A stretch of DNA of 22,693 nucleotides, taken from NCBI GenBank assembly GCA_946628525.1, contig CAMOWO010000002.1:1-22693 (forward strand). The letters run 5' to 3'. Every line of letters starts with the position of its first letter. Position 1 is the stretch's first letter. The position numbers and the translations under genes are program-made. The notes below the pieces were generated by a model. That model was not told the DNA's origin and searched no databases. It saw only the letters and a list, made by a program, of their open reading frames with translations. Of this stretch, positions 13,880 to 21,469 are shown one piece after another. This stretch comes from an uncultured Bacillota bacterium (GTDB lineage: Bacteria; Bacillota_A; Clostridia; Peptostreptococcales; Anaerovoracaceae).

Positions 13880-14809
13880 ATGGCATACAGTCTAAAAGAA
13901 CAACTTGCGAAGCCGGAAAGGCTGGCACCGGGCCACAGACTTTGTGCAGGCTGCGGAGCCGGCATCGCGGTCAGGGGCGTTTTGAGGGCCCTGAAGCCGG
14001 AGGACAAGGCCGTGATCACGAATGCCACGGGATGCCTGGAAGTATCCACCTTCATATATCCGAACGTGGCATACACGGACAGCTATATCCATACGGCGTT
14101 TGCCAACGGTGCAGCCACCTGCGCCGGCGTCGAGACTGCATACAAGGTGCTGAAGAAGCGCGGCAAGATCGATGACACCTTCAAGTTCATTACCTTCGGT
14201 GGTGACGGCGGTACCTATGATATCGGCATCCAGTCCCTTTCGGGCGCCATGGAGCGTGGACATGACATGGTCTACGTCTGCTACGATAACGAGGCGTATA
14301 TGAATACCGGCATCCAGAGAGCATCCTCCACACCGCGTTTTGCAGATGCATCGACAGCCCCGGCGGGAACGGTGATACCCGGCAAGATCCAGAACAAAAA
14401 GAATCTCACGGAGATCATCGCGGCTCACAACATACCGTACGCCGCCCAGACGACTTTTCTCGGCAACTTCAAGGATCTTCACGAGAAGTCAGAGAAGGCG
14501 ATATACACGGAAGGTCCGTGTTTCCTCAACATACTGGCACCGTGTCCGAGAGGATGGCGCTACGAGACGGAGGACATCGCGGAGATCTGCAAGCTGGCAG
14601 TGGACACCCACGTGTGGCCTTTGTATGAGATCGTGGAGGGCAAATGGCATCTGACCTACGAGCCGAAGAAGAAACTTCCGGTGGAGGAATTTCTGAAGCG
14701 GCAGGGCCGGTTCGCCCACATGTTCAAGAAAGGCAACGAGTGGATGATCGATGAGACCCAGGAATATGTAGATAAAGAATGGGAAAAGCTCCTGTCAAAA
14801 TGTGAATAA
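13880..14809 (+). CDS. porB: 2-oxoacid:ferredoxin oxidoreductase, beta subunit
   Basis: The 309-residue protein binds thiamine diphosphate through GGDGGTYDIGIQSLSGAMER and the following 'CYDNEAYMNTGIQRASSTPR'. Cys22 and Cys25 in RLCAGCGAGI, Cys52 in ATGCLEVST and a later Cys in LAPCPRGW are placed like the ligands of the third [4Fe-4S] cluster near the thiamine. 'YMNTGIQR' is typical of the pyruvate enzyme (PorB). It lies 9 nt after porA with a TTAGGAGAT ribosome site. This is the last gene of the operon. I see no clear terminator directly after it, so read-through into the next gene is possible. Confidence 0.95.
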   Translation: MAYSLKEQLAKPERLAPGHRLCAGCGAGIAVRGVLRALKPEDKAVITNATGCLEVSTFIYPNVAYTDSYIHTAFANGAATCAGVETAYKVLKKRGKIDDTFKFITFGGDGGTYDIGIQSLSGAMERGHDMVYVCYDNEAYMNTGIQRASSTPRFADASTAPAGTVIPGKIQNKKNLTEIIAAHNIPYAAQTTFLGNFKDLHEKSEKAIYTEGPCFLNILAPCPRGWRYETEDIAEICKLAVDTHVWPLYEIVEGKWHLTYEPKKKLPVEEFLKRQGRFAHMFKKGNEWMIDETQEYVDKEWEKLLSKCE

Positions 14810-14835
14810 GTTAATCCGCTATATATTCAAAAAAC

Positions 14836-14865
14836 TTGTTCCATATCGTGAAATTGGAGTATAAT
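14836..14865 (+). promoter_or_regulatory. Promoter of the repeat-protein gene
   Basis: TATAAT (14860-14865) is a perfect -10. TTGTTC (14836-14841) is a weak -35 at 18 bp. Transcription would start near 14872, and AAGGAG lies 8 nt before the ATG at 14908. A strong start site fits the biased codons of this gene. Confidence 0.55.
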
Positions 14866-14907
14866 AAAGTGTAAGTTATTTTTCATTATAAAAAAGGAGA
14901 ACTGACG

Positions 14908-15249
14908 ATGGGAATTATTGATAAGATCAAAGAAACTGCAGATGATATCCTCGAAAAGACTGACCTTGACGATAAGGTAAAGGCTAAGGCAAAGGAAGTT
15001 CTTGATAAGACAGATATCGACGAAAAGGTTATCGGTGCTGCTAAAGGCGCAAAAGGAAAAGTAGACGATGCACTGGACAAGACTGATCTCGATGAGAAGA
15101 TCAAGGCTAAGGCCGGCGAACTCGTTGACGAAGCTGTAAGCAAGGCTAAGGATGTTAAGGGCAAGATCGACGGTGCTGACAAGGCAGAAGCTCCTGAGAA
15201 GGGCGCAGTACCACCACTCTACACTGAGAGATCAATTTTCAGATATTAA
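14908..15249 (+). CDS. Small charged amphipathic repeat protein, unknown function
   Basis: The 113-residue protein is almost entirely Lys, Asp, Glu, Ala, Val and Ile, with no membrane helix or signal. Three similar blocks, EKTDLDDK (16-23), DKTDIDEK (33-40) and DKTDLDEK (57-64), each open an amphipathic helix rich in KAKA, so it should form long helices or a coiled coil. The look is of YtxH-, CsbD- or LEA-like stress proteins, but I cannot assign a family. Codons are unlike the neighbours (many GCT, GTT, GAT, AAG), as in highly expressed genes. The end, PPLYTERSIFRY, breaks the pattern, and a frameshift near 15200 is possible. It has its own promoter and ends at a strong terminator. Confidence 0.75.
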   Translation: MGIIDKIKETADDILEKTDLDDKVKAKAKEVLDKTDIDEKVIGAAKGAKGKVDDALDKTDLDEKIKAKAGELVDEAVSKAKDVKGKIDGADKAEAPEKGAVPPLYTERSIFRY

Positions 15250-15255
15250 TAAAAT

Positions 15256-15290
15256 AAAAAATGGAGATGCGGGTTGCATCTCCATTTTTT
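15256..15290. terminator. Bidirectional terminator between convergent genes
   Basis: A perfect 15-bp inverted repeat, AAAAAATGGAGATGC and GCATCTCCATTTTTT around the loop GGGTT, supplies a GC-rich stem and T tracts on both strands. It serves the repeat-protein gene on the plus strand and the aldo/keto reductase gene on the minus strand. Confidence 0.93.
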
Positions 15291-15314
15291 ATTGCTTGCG
15301 TTCGGATGGCGGGT

Positions 15315-16436
15315 CTACCATTCCTGAAAGGCCTCTGCGGCTTTTGCCATGGCTTCGCTGATGTGCAGATGCTGGGGGCAAAGCTTCTCGCATTTTTTGC
15401 ACGTGACGCAGTTTGAAGGAATGTCTGGTTTGATCCATTCATAACTCTCACGCATTGCGGGGGAATCACCGAAGATACGGTACTGATTATAAAAATCGAT
15501 GAGTTTCGGGATGTTGAGCCCGACAGGGCATGGCATGCAGTACTGGCATTTGGTACAGTCATATACCGTGAGCCCCTGGAGGATCTTGCGGACTCCGCTC
15601 ATGATCAGCATGTCTTCTTCGCTCATGCAGCCGGGCTTCAGTTCGCCAAACAGCTTGATGTTGTGTTCTGCCTGATCCTTATCGCTCATGCCGCTGAGGA
15701 TGGTGAGGATCCCCGGCTGGTCTGCCAGCCATGAGAATGCCCAGTCCACCGGCTGGCGTTTCTCGCTCATCTGCGCCCAGAGGGCCTCCGTCTCGGATGG
15801 GAGACCGCCGGCCAGCTTGCCGCCTTTGAGGGGCTCCATGATGACCACCGGCACTCCTTTGGACCTGGCGTATTCGAGGCCTCTGCGGCCTGCTTGGAAA
15901 TCTTCGTCGAGATAGTTGTACTGGATCTGGCAAAGGTCCCACGGGTAGGCGTCGATGACCTCCTCGAAGAGTTCCGGGTCGTTGTGGTAGGAGAATCCGA
16001 TGTACTTGATCTTGCCTTCGGCCCGCTTTTTTTCCATGAAGCCGAGAACGTCGTACTTCTTCGTGGTGACCCAGGTGGAATCGTGGATGTCGTGGATCAG
16101 GTACACGTCGATGCAGTCGAGGCCGAGACGCTCCAGCTGTTCATCGAAGATCCGATCCAGATCTGCTTTTTTGTTCAGATACCATGGCGGCATCTTGTCC
16201 GCCACCAGGACCTTCTCCCGGTATCCGTCCTTCAGGGCCTGCCCCAGGATCTTCTCGCTTTCGCCTCCGTGGTACATGTAAGCGGTGTCGACGTACGTTA
16301 TGCCGCTGTCGATGGCGCTGCGGATCATGTTGACCGCCGCCTCCGTATCGATGCCGCCGCCCGGTTTGCTGGCAAACCGCATGCAGCCGAGGCCGAGAAG
16401 GGACACCTTTTCACCGTTGAAATCAGAATAAAACAT
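15315..16436 (-). CDS. Aldo/keto reductase with C-terminal [4Fe-4S] ferredoxin domain
   Basis: The 373-residue protein is counted from ATG 16436, which has GGAGAGG 5 nt upstream; an in-frame start 66 nt earlier lies in the upstream terminator. The aldo/keto reductase barrel holds the catalytic set Asp50, Tyr55 (VDTAYMYHGG), Lys81 (LVADKMPP) and His115 (VYLIHDIHD). The last 85 residues have two cysteine clusters, CTKCQYCMPCP and CVTCKKCEKLCP, which should bind two [4Fe-4S] clusters. This is the architecture of the ferredoxin-type AKRs common in anaerobes. The substrate is unknown. It is a single gene between two terminators. Confidence 0.93.
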   Translation of the reverse strand: MFYSDFNGEKVSLLGLGCMRFASKPGGGIDTEAAVNMIRSAIDSGITYVDTAYMYHGGESEKILGQALKDGYREKVLVADKMPPWYLNKKADLDRIFDEQLERLGLDCIDVYLIHDIHDSTWVTTKKYDVLGFMEKKRAEGKIKYIGFSYHNDPELFEEVIDAYPWDLCQIQYNYLDEDFQAGRRGLEYARSKGVPVVIMEPLKGGKLAGGLPSETEALWAQMSEKRQPVDWAFSWLADQPGILTILSGMSDKDQAEHNIKLFGELKPGCMSEEDMLIMSGVRKILQGLTVYDCTKCQYCMPCPVGLNIPKLIDFYNQYRIFGDSPAMRESYEWIKPDIPSNCVTCKKCEKLCPQHLHISEAMAKAAEAFQEW

Positions 16437-16467
16437 ATGAACCTCTCCTTGTAAAATAGCTGGCTCC

Positions 16468-16473
16468 AGTATA
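16468..16473 (-). promoter_or_regulatory. -10 box of the aldo/keto reductase gene
   Basis: TATACT on the minus strand (5/6) lies 31 nt before the ATG, directly after the T run of the upstream terminator. The -35 position falls inside the terminator stem (GGCGCT) and has no match, so the call rests on the -10 alone. Confidence 0.35.
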
Positions 16474-16475
16474 AC

Positions 16476-16497
16476 ACAAAAGGGCGCCGCAGCGCCC
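16476..16497 (-). terminator. Terminator of the ABC export operon
   Basis: Read on the minus strand, GGGCGC-TGCG-GCGCCC is followed by TTTTGTGTT. It lies 18 nt after the stop of the second adaptor gene and closes the five-gene operon that starts at 21240. Confidence 0.85.
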
Positions 16498-16514
16498 CTC
16501 AAACGTTCTGGTCA

Positions 16515-17459
16515 TCAGTAATCTTCTTCCTCCCAGTCTTCTTCGGACATTTCGTAAACGACGGTGTCGCCTTCCTTCAGACCGCTCTTGATCTCGATGA
16601 ACTCATCGCCTTTGAGCCCGGTCTTGACTTCGACCTGCTCTGCCGCGTCAAGGTCGATGCCGCCGCCTTCCTCCATGTCTTCGTCCGACTCTTCGCCGCC
16701 TTCGGAAGCCGCTTCTTCTGCCGCGTCTCCTCTCAGCACGCTGACGTAACTGTGACCGTCCTCTTCATAGACGGCGTCAACGGGAACGCCGATGACATCC
16801 TTCGCTTTGTCCAGGGTGATTTTGGCCTTGCCGTTCATCCCCAGTTTGGCCTTGCCGTCGTTGTCGAAGACGATGCTCACGGAGAAGGTGGAAGTGCCGC
16901 CGCCGTATTCACCGACATCGCTGACGAAGGAGACTTCGCCTTTGTACTTGCCGCCCACGGCGCTGACTTTGACCGTCGCCAGATCGCCTTTGTCCACCTG
17001 GAGGATCTTGTTCTCATCCACTTCCAGATCCATCTTCAGCACGTCGGTGCCTGCGATGGTCACGGAATGATCGTTCGTCAGCTTGCCGTTTTTGGCCGGC
17101 AGCTTCCAGTCCAGGACGACGCAGTTGTACGGCGCCGTCATCTTGGCACCGTTGGTATAGACCAGGATCGGGTCGCCTTCTTTGATCTGCTGGTTCTTGG
17201 ACACCTTGACTTCCTTGAGCCGGTAGGTGGCGTGAGGGACCTTCTCTTCTTCGAGGACGCTCTTGACTTCCCCTTCGGAGGAGATGGTGTTCTCGATGGT
17301 CATCACTTCCGCCACGGCAGTCATGCTGTCGTAGGACATGTCCTCGCTCACCTCGGTGTTTCGCGGGTGGGCGAAGATGAGCACCGCCGCGATGGCCGCC
17401 AGCAGGCATATCAGTATGATTATCTTTTTCTTTTTCGAAAGATTCTTTAGTCTCTTCAT
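16515..17459 (-). CDS. Membrane-fusion-type adaptor protein of the ABC exporter (second copy)
   Basis: The 314-residue protein has a Lys-rich N-terminus and a signal-anchor helix (12-30). A split biotinyl/lipoyl-like part follows ('LKEVKVSKNQQIKEGDPIL', then 'MTAPYNCVVLDWKLPAKNG'), then a beta-barrel ('LEVDENKILQVDKGDLATVK' and 'LGMNGKAKITLDKAKDVIGVPVDAVY') and a membrane-proximal domain. These are the parts of HlyD/MacA-like adaptors, without the long coiled coil. A 24-residue acidic insert (about 248-271) interrupts the last domain, and the C-terminus is acidic too (EEDWEEEDY). It ends the MacB-like operon, so it probably works with the permease at the outer face of the membrane. The gene is 10 nt after the cadherin-like gene with a CGAGG site. 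Confidence 0.82.
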   Translation of the reverse strand: MKRLKNLSKKKKIIILICLLAAIAAVLIFAHPRNTEVSEDMSYDSMTAVAEVMTIENTISSEGEVKSVLEEEKVPHATYRLKEVKVSKNQQIKEGDPILVYTNGAKMTAPYNCVVLDWKLPAKNGKLTNDHSVTIAGTDVLKMDLEVDENKILQVDKGDLATVKVSAVGGKYKGEVSFVSDVGEYGGGTSTFSVSIVFDNDGKAKLGMNGKAKITLDKAKDVIGVPVDAVYEEDGHSYVSVLRGDAAEEAASEGGEESDEDMEEGGGIDLDAAEQVEVKTGLKGDEFIEIKSGLKEGDTVVYEMSEEDWEEEDY

Positions 17460-17469
17460 GACGTCCTCG

Positions 17470-18372
17470 CTACTTGTACTTAACGTAGATTTTATAAGTC
17501 CTCACGTCGCCGTTCTGGGCGGTGACGTTGATCACGATCTTGCTCATGTCCACCGAAACGTTCTCGTTTCCCACGATGTTGACGCGGGCCGTCCGGTCTT
17601 CTGCTGCCGCATTCACGCCCAAAGAAGTCACGGTCTTTTCCAGTTCCACGAAATACGTGGTTCGCGTCTTGTGGAACTTCTGCGTCATCTCGTGGCCGGT
17701 GACGGAAAGGGATCTCAGGTAGTTGTCGGAGGATCCTTTGTACTCCGGTTCTTCCCCGGCGCCGCCGTCTTCGTGGAAGCTGCCGCCCGGTTCTTTCTCA
17801 GGCTTTTCTTCCTTCTGGGCAGGTTTCGTTTCCTTCGCCTTCGTCGCCGGCTGTGTCTGCTTCGTCTCCTTGGTCGGCTCCGTCTGATCCGTCGGCTCTG
17901 TAGGCTCTGTCGGCTCGGTTGGTTCCTCTTCCTTCGTATTTACCGTGAAGGTGAACATCTCCGGCTCCGGCGCCTCTCCTTCCGTAAGGATCTCTGCGGT
18001 GACGGTGTACTCCGTCTCGGCCTTCAAGCCTTCGTCCGTCCGGATGGTGAAGTGGAACTCATTGGTGTCTTCCGCTTCCGAAGGATCAAAAGTGTACGTT
18101 TCTTTGGACTTGTTGTACGTCACATCCAGGTCTTCCTGAAGATCCAGGTATGGCGCAGGCTCGTCCGAAGAGATCGTCAGCATGACCTCAAAAGGTCCCG
18201 TCGCGGACTCTTTGTACGTCGTAAGGTCCACGGTGAACTCCAGGGTATCTCCCGCGATGAGGTCTGTGTCATCCGGGACCTTGAGAAAATCGTTGTCTGC
18301 GAATGACACCGCCAGGAATGCCGGGATCAGAAGCAGGACGAAAAGCAGCGGTATGATATATTTCTTTCGCAT
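17470..18372 (-). CDS. Secreted protein with cadherin-like beta-sandwich domain and Thr-Pro-Glu linker
   Basis: The 300-residue protein has a signal peptide (about 1-25, ending SFA). A beta-rich N-terminal domain (about 27-147) follows, then a low-complexity Thr/Pro/Glu/Lys linker (148-215, TEPTEPTEPT at its start). The C-terminal domain (218-299, 'LRSLSVTGHEMTQKFHKTRT' to 'GDVRTYKIYVKY') matches the pattern of the cadherin-like beta-sandwich family (PF12733). There is no LPXTG sorting signal or C-terminal membrane helix, so it is released or held by protein contact. It is co-transcribed with the ABC exporter, 16 nt after the permease gene, with a GGGGGAGG ribosome site. A role as a partner of the transporter or as its surface component is inference. 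Confidence 0.82.
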   Translation of the reverse strand: MRKKYIIPLLFVLLLIPAFLAVSFADNDFLKVPDDTDLIAGDTLEFTVDLTTYKESATGPFEVMLTISSDEPAPYLDLQEDLDVTYNKSKETYTFDPSEAEDTNEFHFTIRTDEGLKAETEYTVTAEILTEGEAPEPEMFTFTVNTKEEEPTEPTEPTEPTDQTEPTKETKQTQPATKAKETKPAQKEEKPEKEPGGSFHEDGGAGEEPEYKGSSDNYLRSLSVTGHEMTQKFHKTRTTYFVELEKTVTSLGVNAAAEDRTARVNIVGNENVSVDMSKIVINVTAQNGDVRTYKIYVKYK

Positions 18373-18388
18373 TTTGATACCTCCCCCA

Positions 18389-19552
18389 TCACTCGTATCG
18401 GAGGGCTTCCACAGGCCGCAGGCCCGCTGCCCTTCGCGCAGGCAGGATGCCGAAAATGAGGCCGACTGCCATACTTACGCCAACTGAAACGAATATCATG
18501 AATATGTCCGGCGAGAACTGGGCTCCCACGAGGATGGCCACTCTGCCGAAGACGAGTCCCGTGATGACGCCGATGAGGCCGCCGGCAAGGCTGAGCACCA
18601 TGGACTCGATGAGGAACTGGAACATGATGTCTTTGCGCTTGGCCCCGAGGGACTTGCGGATGCCGATCTCTCTGGTGCGCTCCGTGACGGATACAAGCAT
18701 GACGTTCATGACGCCGATGCCGCCCACCAGAAGAGAGATGGATGCGATGCCCCCGAGGAGCAGTGCCATGGTCCTGTTCACCTCATTCATGGAATCGCGC
18801 ATCTCCTTTTCGGAGTAGAGCTCGCAGCTGTCGGAGCTGAGTCCCAGATCGTCGCTCAGAAACGACTTCAGTTCCTCTGTGACCATGTCCACATCGTCTT
18901 CGCTGGCCGCCCGGACGTAGAACTCTGTTATGGCCGCGCTGGCACCGAGGTATCCTGCGGTGCTGATGGGAATGAACACCTGGTTGGCCGTCATATCGGA
19001 CATGGAGGAACTGCTCTTCAGGACACCGATGACGATGTAATCGTCACCGTTGAGCTTGATGGCGTCGCCGCAAGGATCGGAATTATGCCAGTATTTCCCC
19101 GCGATCTTGTTTCCCAGCACGGCACACTTCGTGCCGTTGTCCACGTCGATCTTCGAGATGTCCCGGCCCTTCTCGATCTCGTAGCCCATCATGTCCGTGA
19201 AATTCGCACCGGTGCCGTACAGCTCCGCGCTTCCGGCCTTCTGGCCCTCCCGGCTGATGGAGGCGTCCAGCATGACTCTCGGCGCAGCTCCCAGCACCTT
19301 GTCGAGGCCCTGCACCCTTTGGAGGTCCTCATCGGTAAGCGCCTTCTCTTCATCGTAGACGTACACTTGTATGAGATCCGCCCCGAAGGAGGCGAACTGC
19401 TCGCTCACGCTTTTGGCGGCGCCGTTGACGAGGCCCACCAGCAGGATCACCGAGGCGATGCCGATGACGAGGCCGAGGATCGTAAGGCCCGACCGCAGCC
19501 GGTTGCCAAGTATATTTTTAAGTGCGATCTTTATGGTCAATGAAAGATTCAT
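18389..19552 (-). CDS. MacB/FtsX-type ABC transporter permease
   Basis: This 387-residue protein has the MacB plan: N-terminal '[20 protein letters not shown]' leading into TM1 (about 20-42), a large extracellular domain (about 45-255) and three helices at the C-terminus. Those helices carry 'GGIGVMNVMLVSVTERTREIGIRKSLGAKRKDI', quoted here in parts, as GGIGVMNVML and ERTREIGIRKSLGA, the conserved FtsX/MacB signature, and the end 'ILPARRAAGLRPVEALRYE'. Such permeases act mechanically with their ATPase to export peptides or drugs or to signal stress. It starts inside the end of the ATPase gene (35-nt overlap) with AGAGGAGG as ribosome site. Confidence 0.93.
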   Translation of the reverse strand: MNLSLTIKIALKNILGNRLRSGLTILGLVIGIASVILLVGLVNGAAKSVSEQFASFGADLIQVYVYDEEKALTDEDLQRVQGLDKVLGAAPRVMLDASISREGQKAGSAELYGTGANFTDMMGYEIEKGRDISKIDVDNGTKCAVLGNKIAGKYWHNSDPCGDAIKLNGDDYIVIGVLKSSSSMSDMTANQVFIPISTAGYLGASAAITEFYVRAASEDDVDMVTEELKSFLSDDLGLSSDSCELYSEKEMRDSMNEVNRTMALLLGGIASISLLVGGIGVMNVMLVSVTERTREIGIRKSLGAKRKDIMFQFLIESMVLSLAGGLIGVITGLVFGRVAILVGAQFSPDIFMIFVSVGVSMAVGLIFGILPARRAAGLRPVEALRYE

Positions 19553-20228
19553 TGGCTGCCTCCTCTGATTCCTTCAGTTTGCCGTCCTCGATCCTGATGA
19601 TGCGCCCGGCCCCCGAAGCGATGGAAAGGTCGTGGGTGATCATGACGATGGTCTGCCCGCTGTCGTTCAGCTCCTGCAAAAGCTCCAGGATGTCTCTTCC
19701 GGTGGACTGATCCAGTGCGCCGGTCGGCTCGTCGGCCAGTATGAGGGACGGCTCTCCTGCCAGTGCCCGGGCGATGGCCACTCTCTGCTGCTGGCCGCCC
19801 GAGAGCTGGTTCGGTAGATGCTTATACCTGTCCGCCAGTTTCAACTTCTCCAGCATGTTCATTGCACGTGACGCCGCTTCTCTCTCGCTCAGCCCCCGGT
19901 AGAGGAGGGGGATCATCACGTTCTCCAGCGCCGTCAGCTTCTGAAGAAGATAGAAGCTCTGAAAAACGAAGCCGATCTTCCTGTTTCGGATCACGGACTG
20001 CTCATCGTCCGTCAGATCCGTGACGTCCATCCCGTCCAGAAGATACGTCCCGCTGTCCGCCTTATCGAGGAGCCCGATGATGTTCATAAGGGTGGATTTG
20101 CCCGACCCGGACGGCCCGGTTATGGCCACGAACTCCCCGCTTGAAATAGAGAATGTGGCGTTGTCTACTGCTTTGATCGTCTCACCTCCCAGTGAGAATT
20201 CTTTGATGATGTTCTTCATTTCTATCAT
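19518..20228 (-). CDS. MacB/LolD-type ABC transporter ATPase
   Basis: I place the start at ATG 20228 ([11 protein letters not shown]), preceded by GAGG at 8 nt and directly after the adaptor stop. The longer frame would overlap that gene. The 236-residue protein has Walker [10 protein letters not shown] (38-46), the Q-loop in FVFQSFYLL, the signature LSGGQQQR, Walker [13 protein letters not shown] and the switch His in MITHD. It belongs to the LolD/MacB/FtsE subgroup of three-component exporters. It energises the permease encoded by the overlapping gene. Confidence 0.95.
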   Translation of the reverse strand: MIEMKNIIKEFSLGGETIKAVDNATFSISSGEFVAITGPSGSGKSTLMNIIGLLDKADSGTYLLDGMDVTDLTDDEQSVIRNRKIGFVFQSFYLLQKLTALENVMIPLLYRGLSEREAASRAMNMLEKLKLADRYKHLPNQLSGGQQQRVAIARALAGEPSLILADEPTGALDQSTGRDILELLQELNDSGQTIVMITHDLSIASGAGRIIRIEDGKLKESEEAANESFIDHKDRT

Positions 20229-20229
20229 G

Positions 20230-21240
20230 TCAGTTGCCTCGATTCTCATGGAGTATACGGATCCTGTTGTCGGACCGCAGCCCATCCTTTATCTCTACGT
20301 TCATGGCATCGCTCTCGCCGAGCGTCACTGCCTGTTTTCGCGTTTTGTTGCCGTCTACGACATTTACAAAAGGTTCGCTGTTTTCATCGAATTGCACGGC
20401 TTCCACCGGAAGTGCAAGTACGTCGTTTCTCTCCGAGATGGTGATGACGGAGTTGGCGCTCATCCCGGGCCGTACGGTGCCGTCGTTCGGGAAACTGATG
20501 AGAACGGTGTAGTAGGCCATGCTGCCTCCCTCATCATCTCCTGCCTCGTCTTCGTATTCCCCTTCGCCGTAGTCCTCGGAGAGGTCTTCTTCTTCCTCTT
20601 CGTCTCCTTCTGCGTCCGGATCTTCTTCTGCAGCATCTTCGTCTTCATCCACATCTTCATCTTCATCCTCTTCGGATCCGCCGGAGATCAGGCCGTTTGA
20701 GATGCCGTTGATCCGAATGATCCGGCCCTTGTATTCCTTCTCCTTCTGGGCGTTTATGATGATGACGGCCGTGTCGTCCTTGTGCATATCGTTGATCCTG
20801 TCCTCAGGGATGTGGATGCTGAGAAAAAGGTCTCCGGTGCTTCGAAAACTGAGGTAGTCGGAGGAAGAAGGGATGTCTCCTCTGGAGAGATCCGGGATCT
20901 TCGTGACGATGCCGTCTGCCGGGGCATCGGTGTGGCTACCGTCGGTGTAGTAGACCAGCGGCTGTCCTTTGATGACCCGCTCTTTTTCCTCTGCCGTGCA
21001 TGCGGAGAACTTCTTCTTCGTCTCGAGGGCGATCGTCTCCTCTTTTCCTGCCGTGACCTGGCCGGCGGCCGTGAGGGTCTGCTTCATGGAGACGCGCTCC
21101 GGAGAAACCGTGCGGTACGTCACTTCGTCGTCGGCACCTTTTTGCACAAAAAACAGCACCGCAGCCGCGCAGATACAGATGCACAGCAAAAGGGTGCCGG
21201 ATATCAAAATGATTCGTTTTTTTCTATCTATGTTCTTCAT
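20230..21240 (-). CDS. Membrane-fusion-type adaptor protein of the ABC exporter with acidic insert
   Basis: The 336-residue protein starts at ATG 21240 (MKNIDRKKRIIL); the reading frame continues upstream but through the promoter region, and the ribosome site is poor in any case (GAGG 13 nt away). A signal-anchor helix (9-31) is followed by 'LTAAGQVTAGKEETI' and lipoyl-like strands, then a beta-barrel with 'LFLSIHIPEDRINDMHKDDT' and 'VRPGMSANSVITISERNDV'. Residues 189-239 are a run of mostly Asp and Glu (EEDEDEDVDEDEDA and similar) inserted between barrel strands. It fits MacA/HlyD-like adaptors. As first gene of the operon it has one bp between its stop and the ATPase ATG. The acidic part may bind cations or a positively charged substrate; that is inference. 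Confidence 0.83.
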   Translation of the reverse strand: MKNIDRKKRIILISGTLLLCICICAAAVLFFVQKGADDEVTYRTVSPERVSMKQTLTAAGQVTAGKEETIALETKKKFSACTAEEKERVIKGQPLVYYTDGSHTDAPADGIVTKIPDLSRGDIPSSSDYLSFRSTGDLFLSIHIPEDRINDMHKDDTAVIIINAQKEKEYKGRIIRINGISNGLISGGSEEDEDEDVDEDEDAAEEDPDAEGDEEEEEDLSEDYGEGEYEDEAGDDEGGSMAYYTVLISFPNDGTVRPGMSANSVITISERNDVLALPVEAVQFDENSEPFVNVVDGNKTRKQAVTLGESDAMNVEIKDGLRSDNRIRILHENRGN

Positions 21241-21292
21241 TCTGTCTGAGATGCCTCGCTTGCTCGTCTTTCTTCCTGTAATCAAGTGTACT

Positions 21293-21298
21293 ACTATA
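21293..21298 (-). promoter_or_regulatory. Possible -10 box of the ABC export operon
   Basis: TATAGT on the minus strand (5/6) lies about 50 nt before the adaptor ATG. The -35 position 17 bp upstream (TTTCGC) is poor. The arms TGTAC and GTACA flank the box and might be an operator. Confidence 0.3.
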
Positions 21299-21336
21299 AA
21301 AGACGTGTGTACAGGGCGAAAAGTTTCGAAAGAAAG

Positions 21337-21376
21337 CGGGAAATGAATATTCCCGGGGCAATTCTGCGTCCCCGGG
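21337..21376. repeat. Two overlapping inverted repeats next to the paaK promoter
   Basis: CGGGAA (21337-21342) and TTCCCG (21350-21355) flank a 7-nt centre. CCCGGGG (21352-21358) and CCCCGGG (21370-21376) flank an 11-nt centre. The arms overlap at 21352-21355. The second repeat ends one base before the -35 box of the paaK promoter, the classic place for an activator or repressor site. Confidence 0.55.
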
Positions 21377-21377
21377 G

Positions 21378-21406
21378 TTGACATTTCATACCATCTGCTT
21401 TATCAT
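21378..21406 (+). promoter_or_regulatory. Promoter of the leader-peptide/paaK operon
   Basis: A perfect TTGACA (21378-21383), a 17-bp spacer and TATCAT (21401-21406, 5/6) give the best sigma-A promoter in the window. Transcription would start near 21413, so the paaK message has a leader of about 240 nt holding the leader peptide and the terminator. Confidence 0.85.
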
Positions 21407-21469
21407 TTTACCATACTACAGTAACGGGATTGCGGTAGTAGGAAAATATCAATTTTAAAAGTGATGATC

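Noticed and set aside
17880..17940. Short tandem repeat suggestive of a CRISPR or satellite
   Set aside because: It is the coding sequence of the Thr-Glu-Pro linker of the secreted protein; unit length is 9 nt and there are no spacers.
16752..18306. Two long plus-strand frames over the adaptor and cadherin-like genes
   Set aside because: They are opposite-strand shadows; the translations are His/Val- or Arg/Leu-rich low-complexity, and the minus-strand genes have clear domains and ribosome sites.
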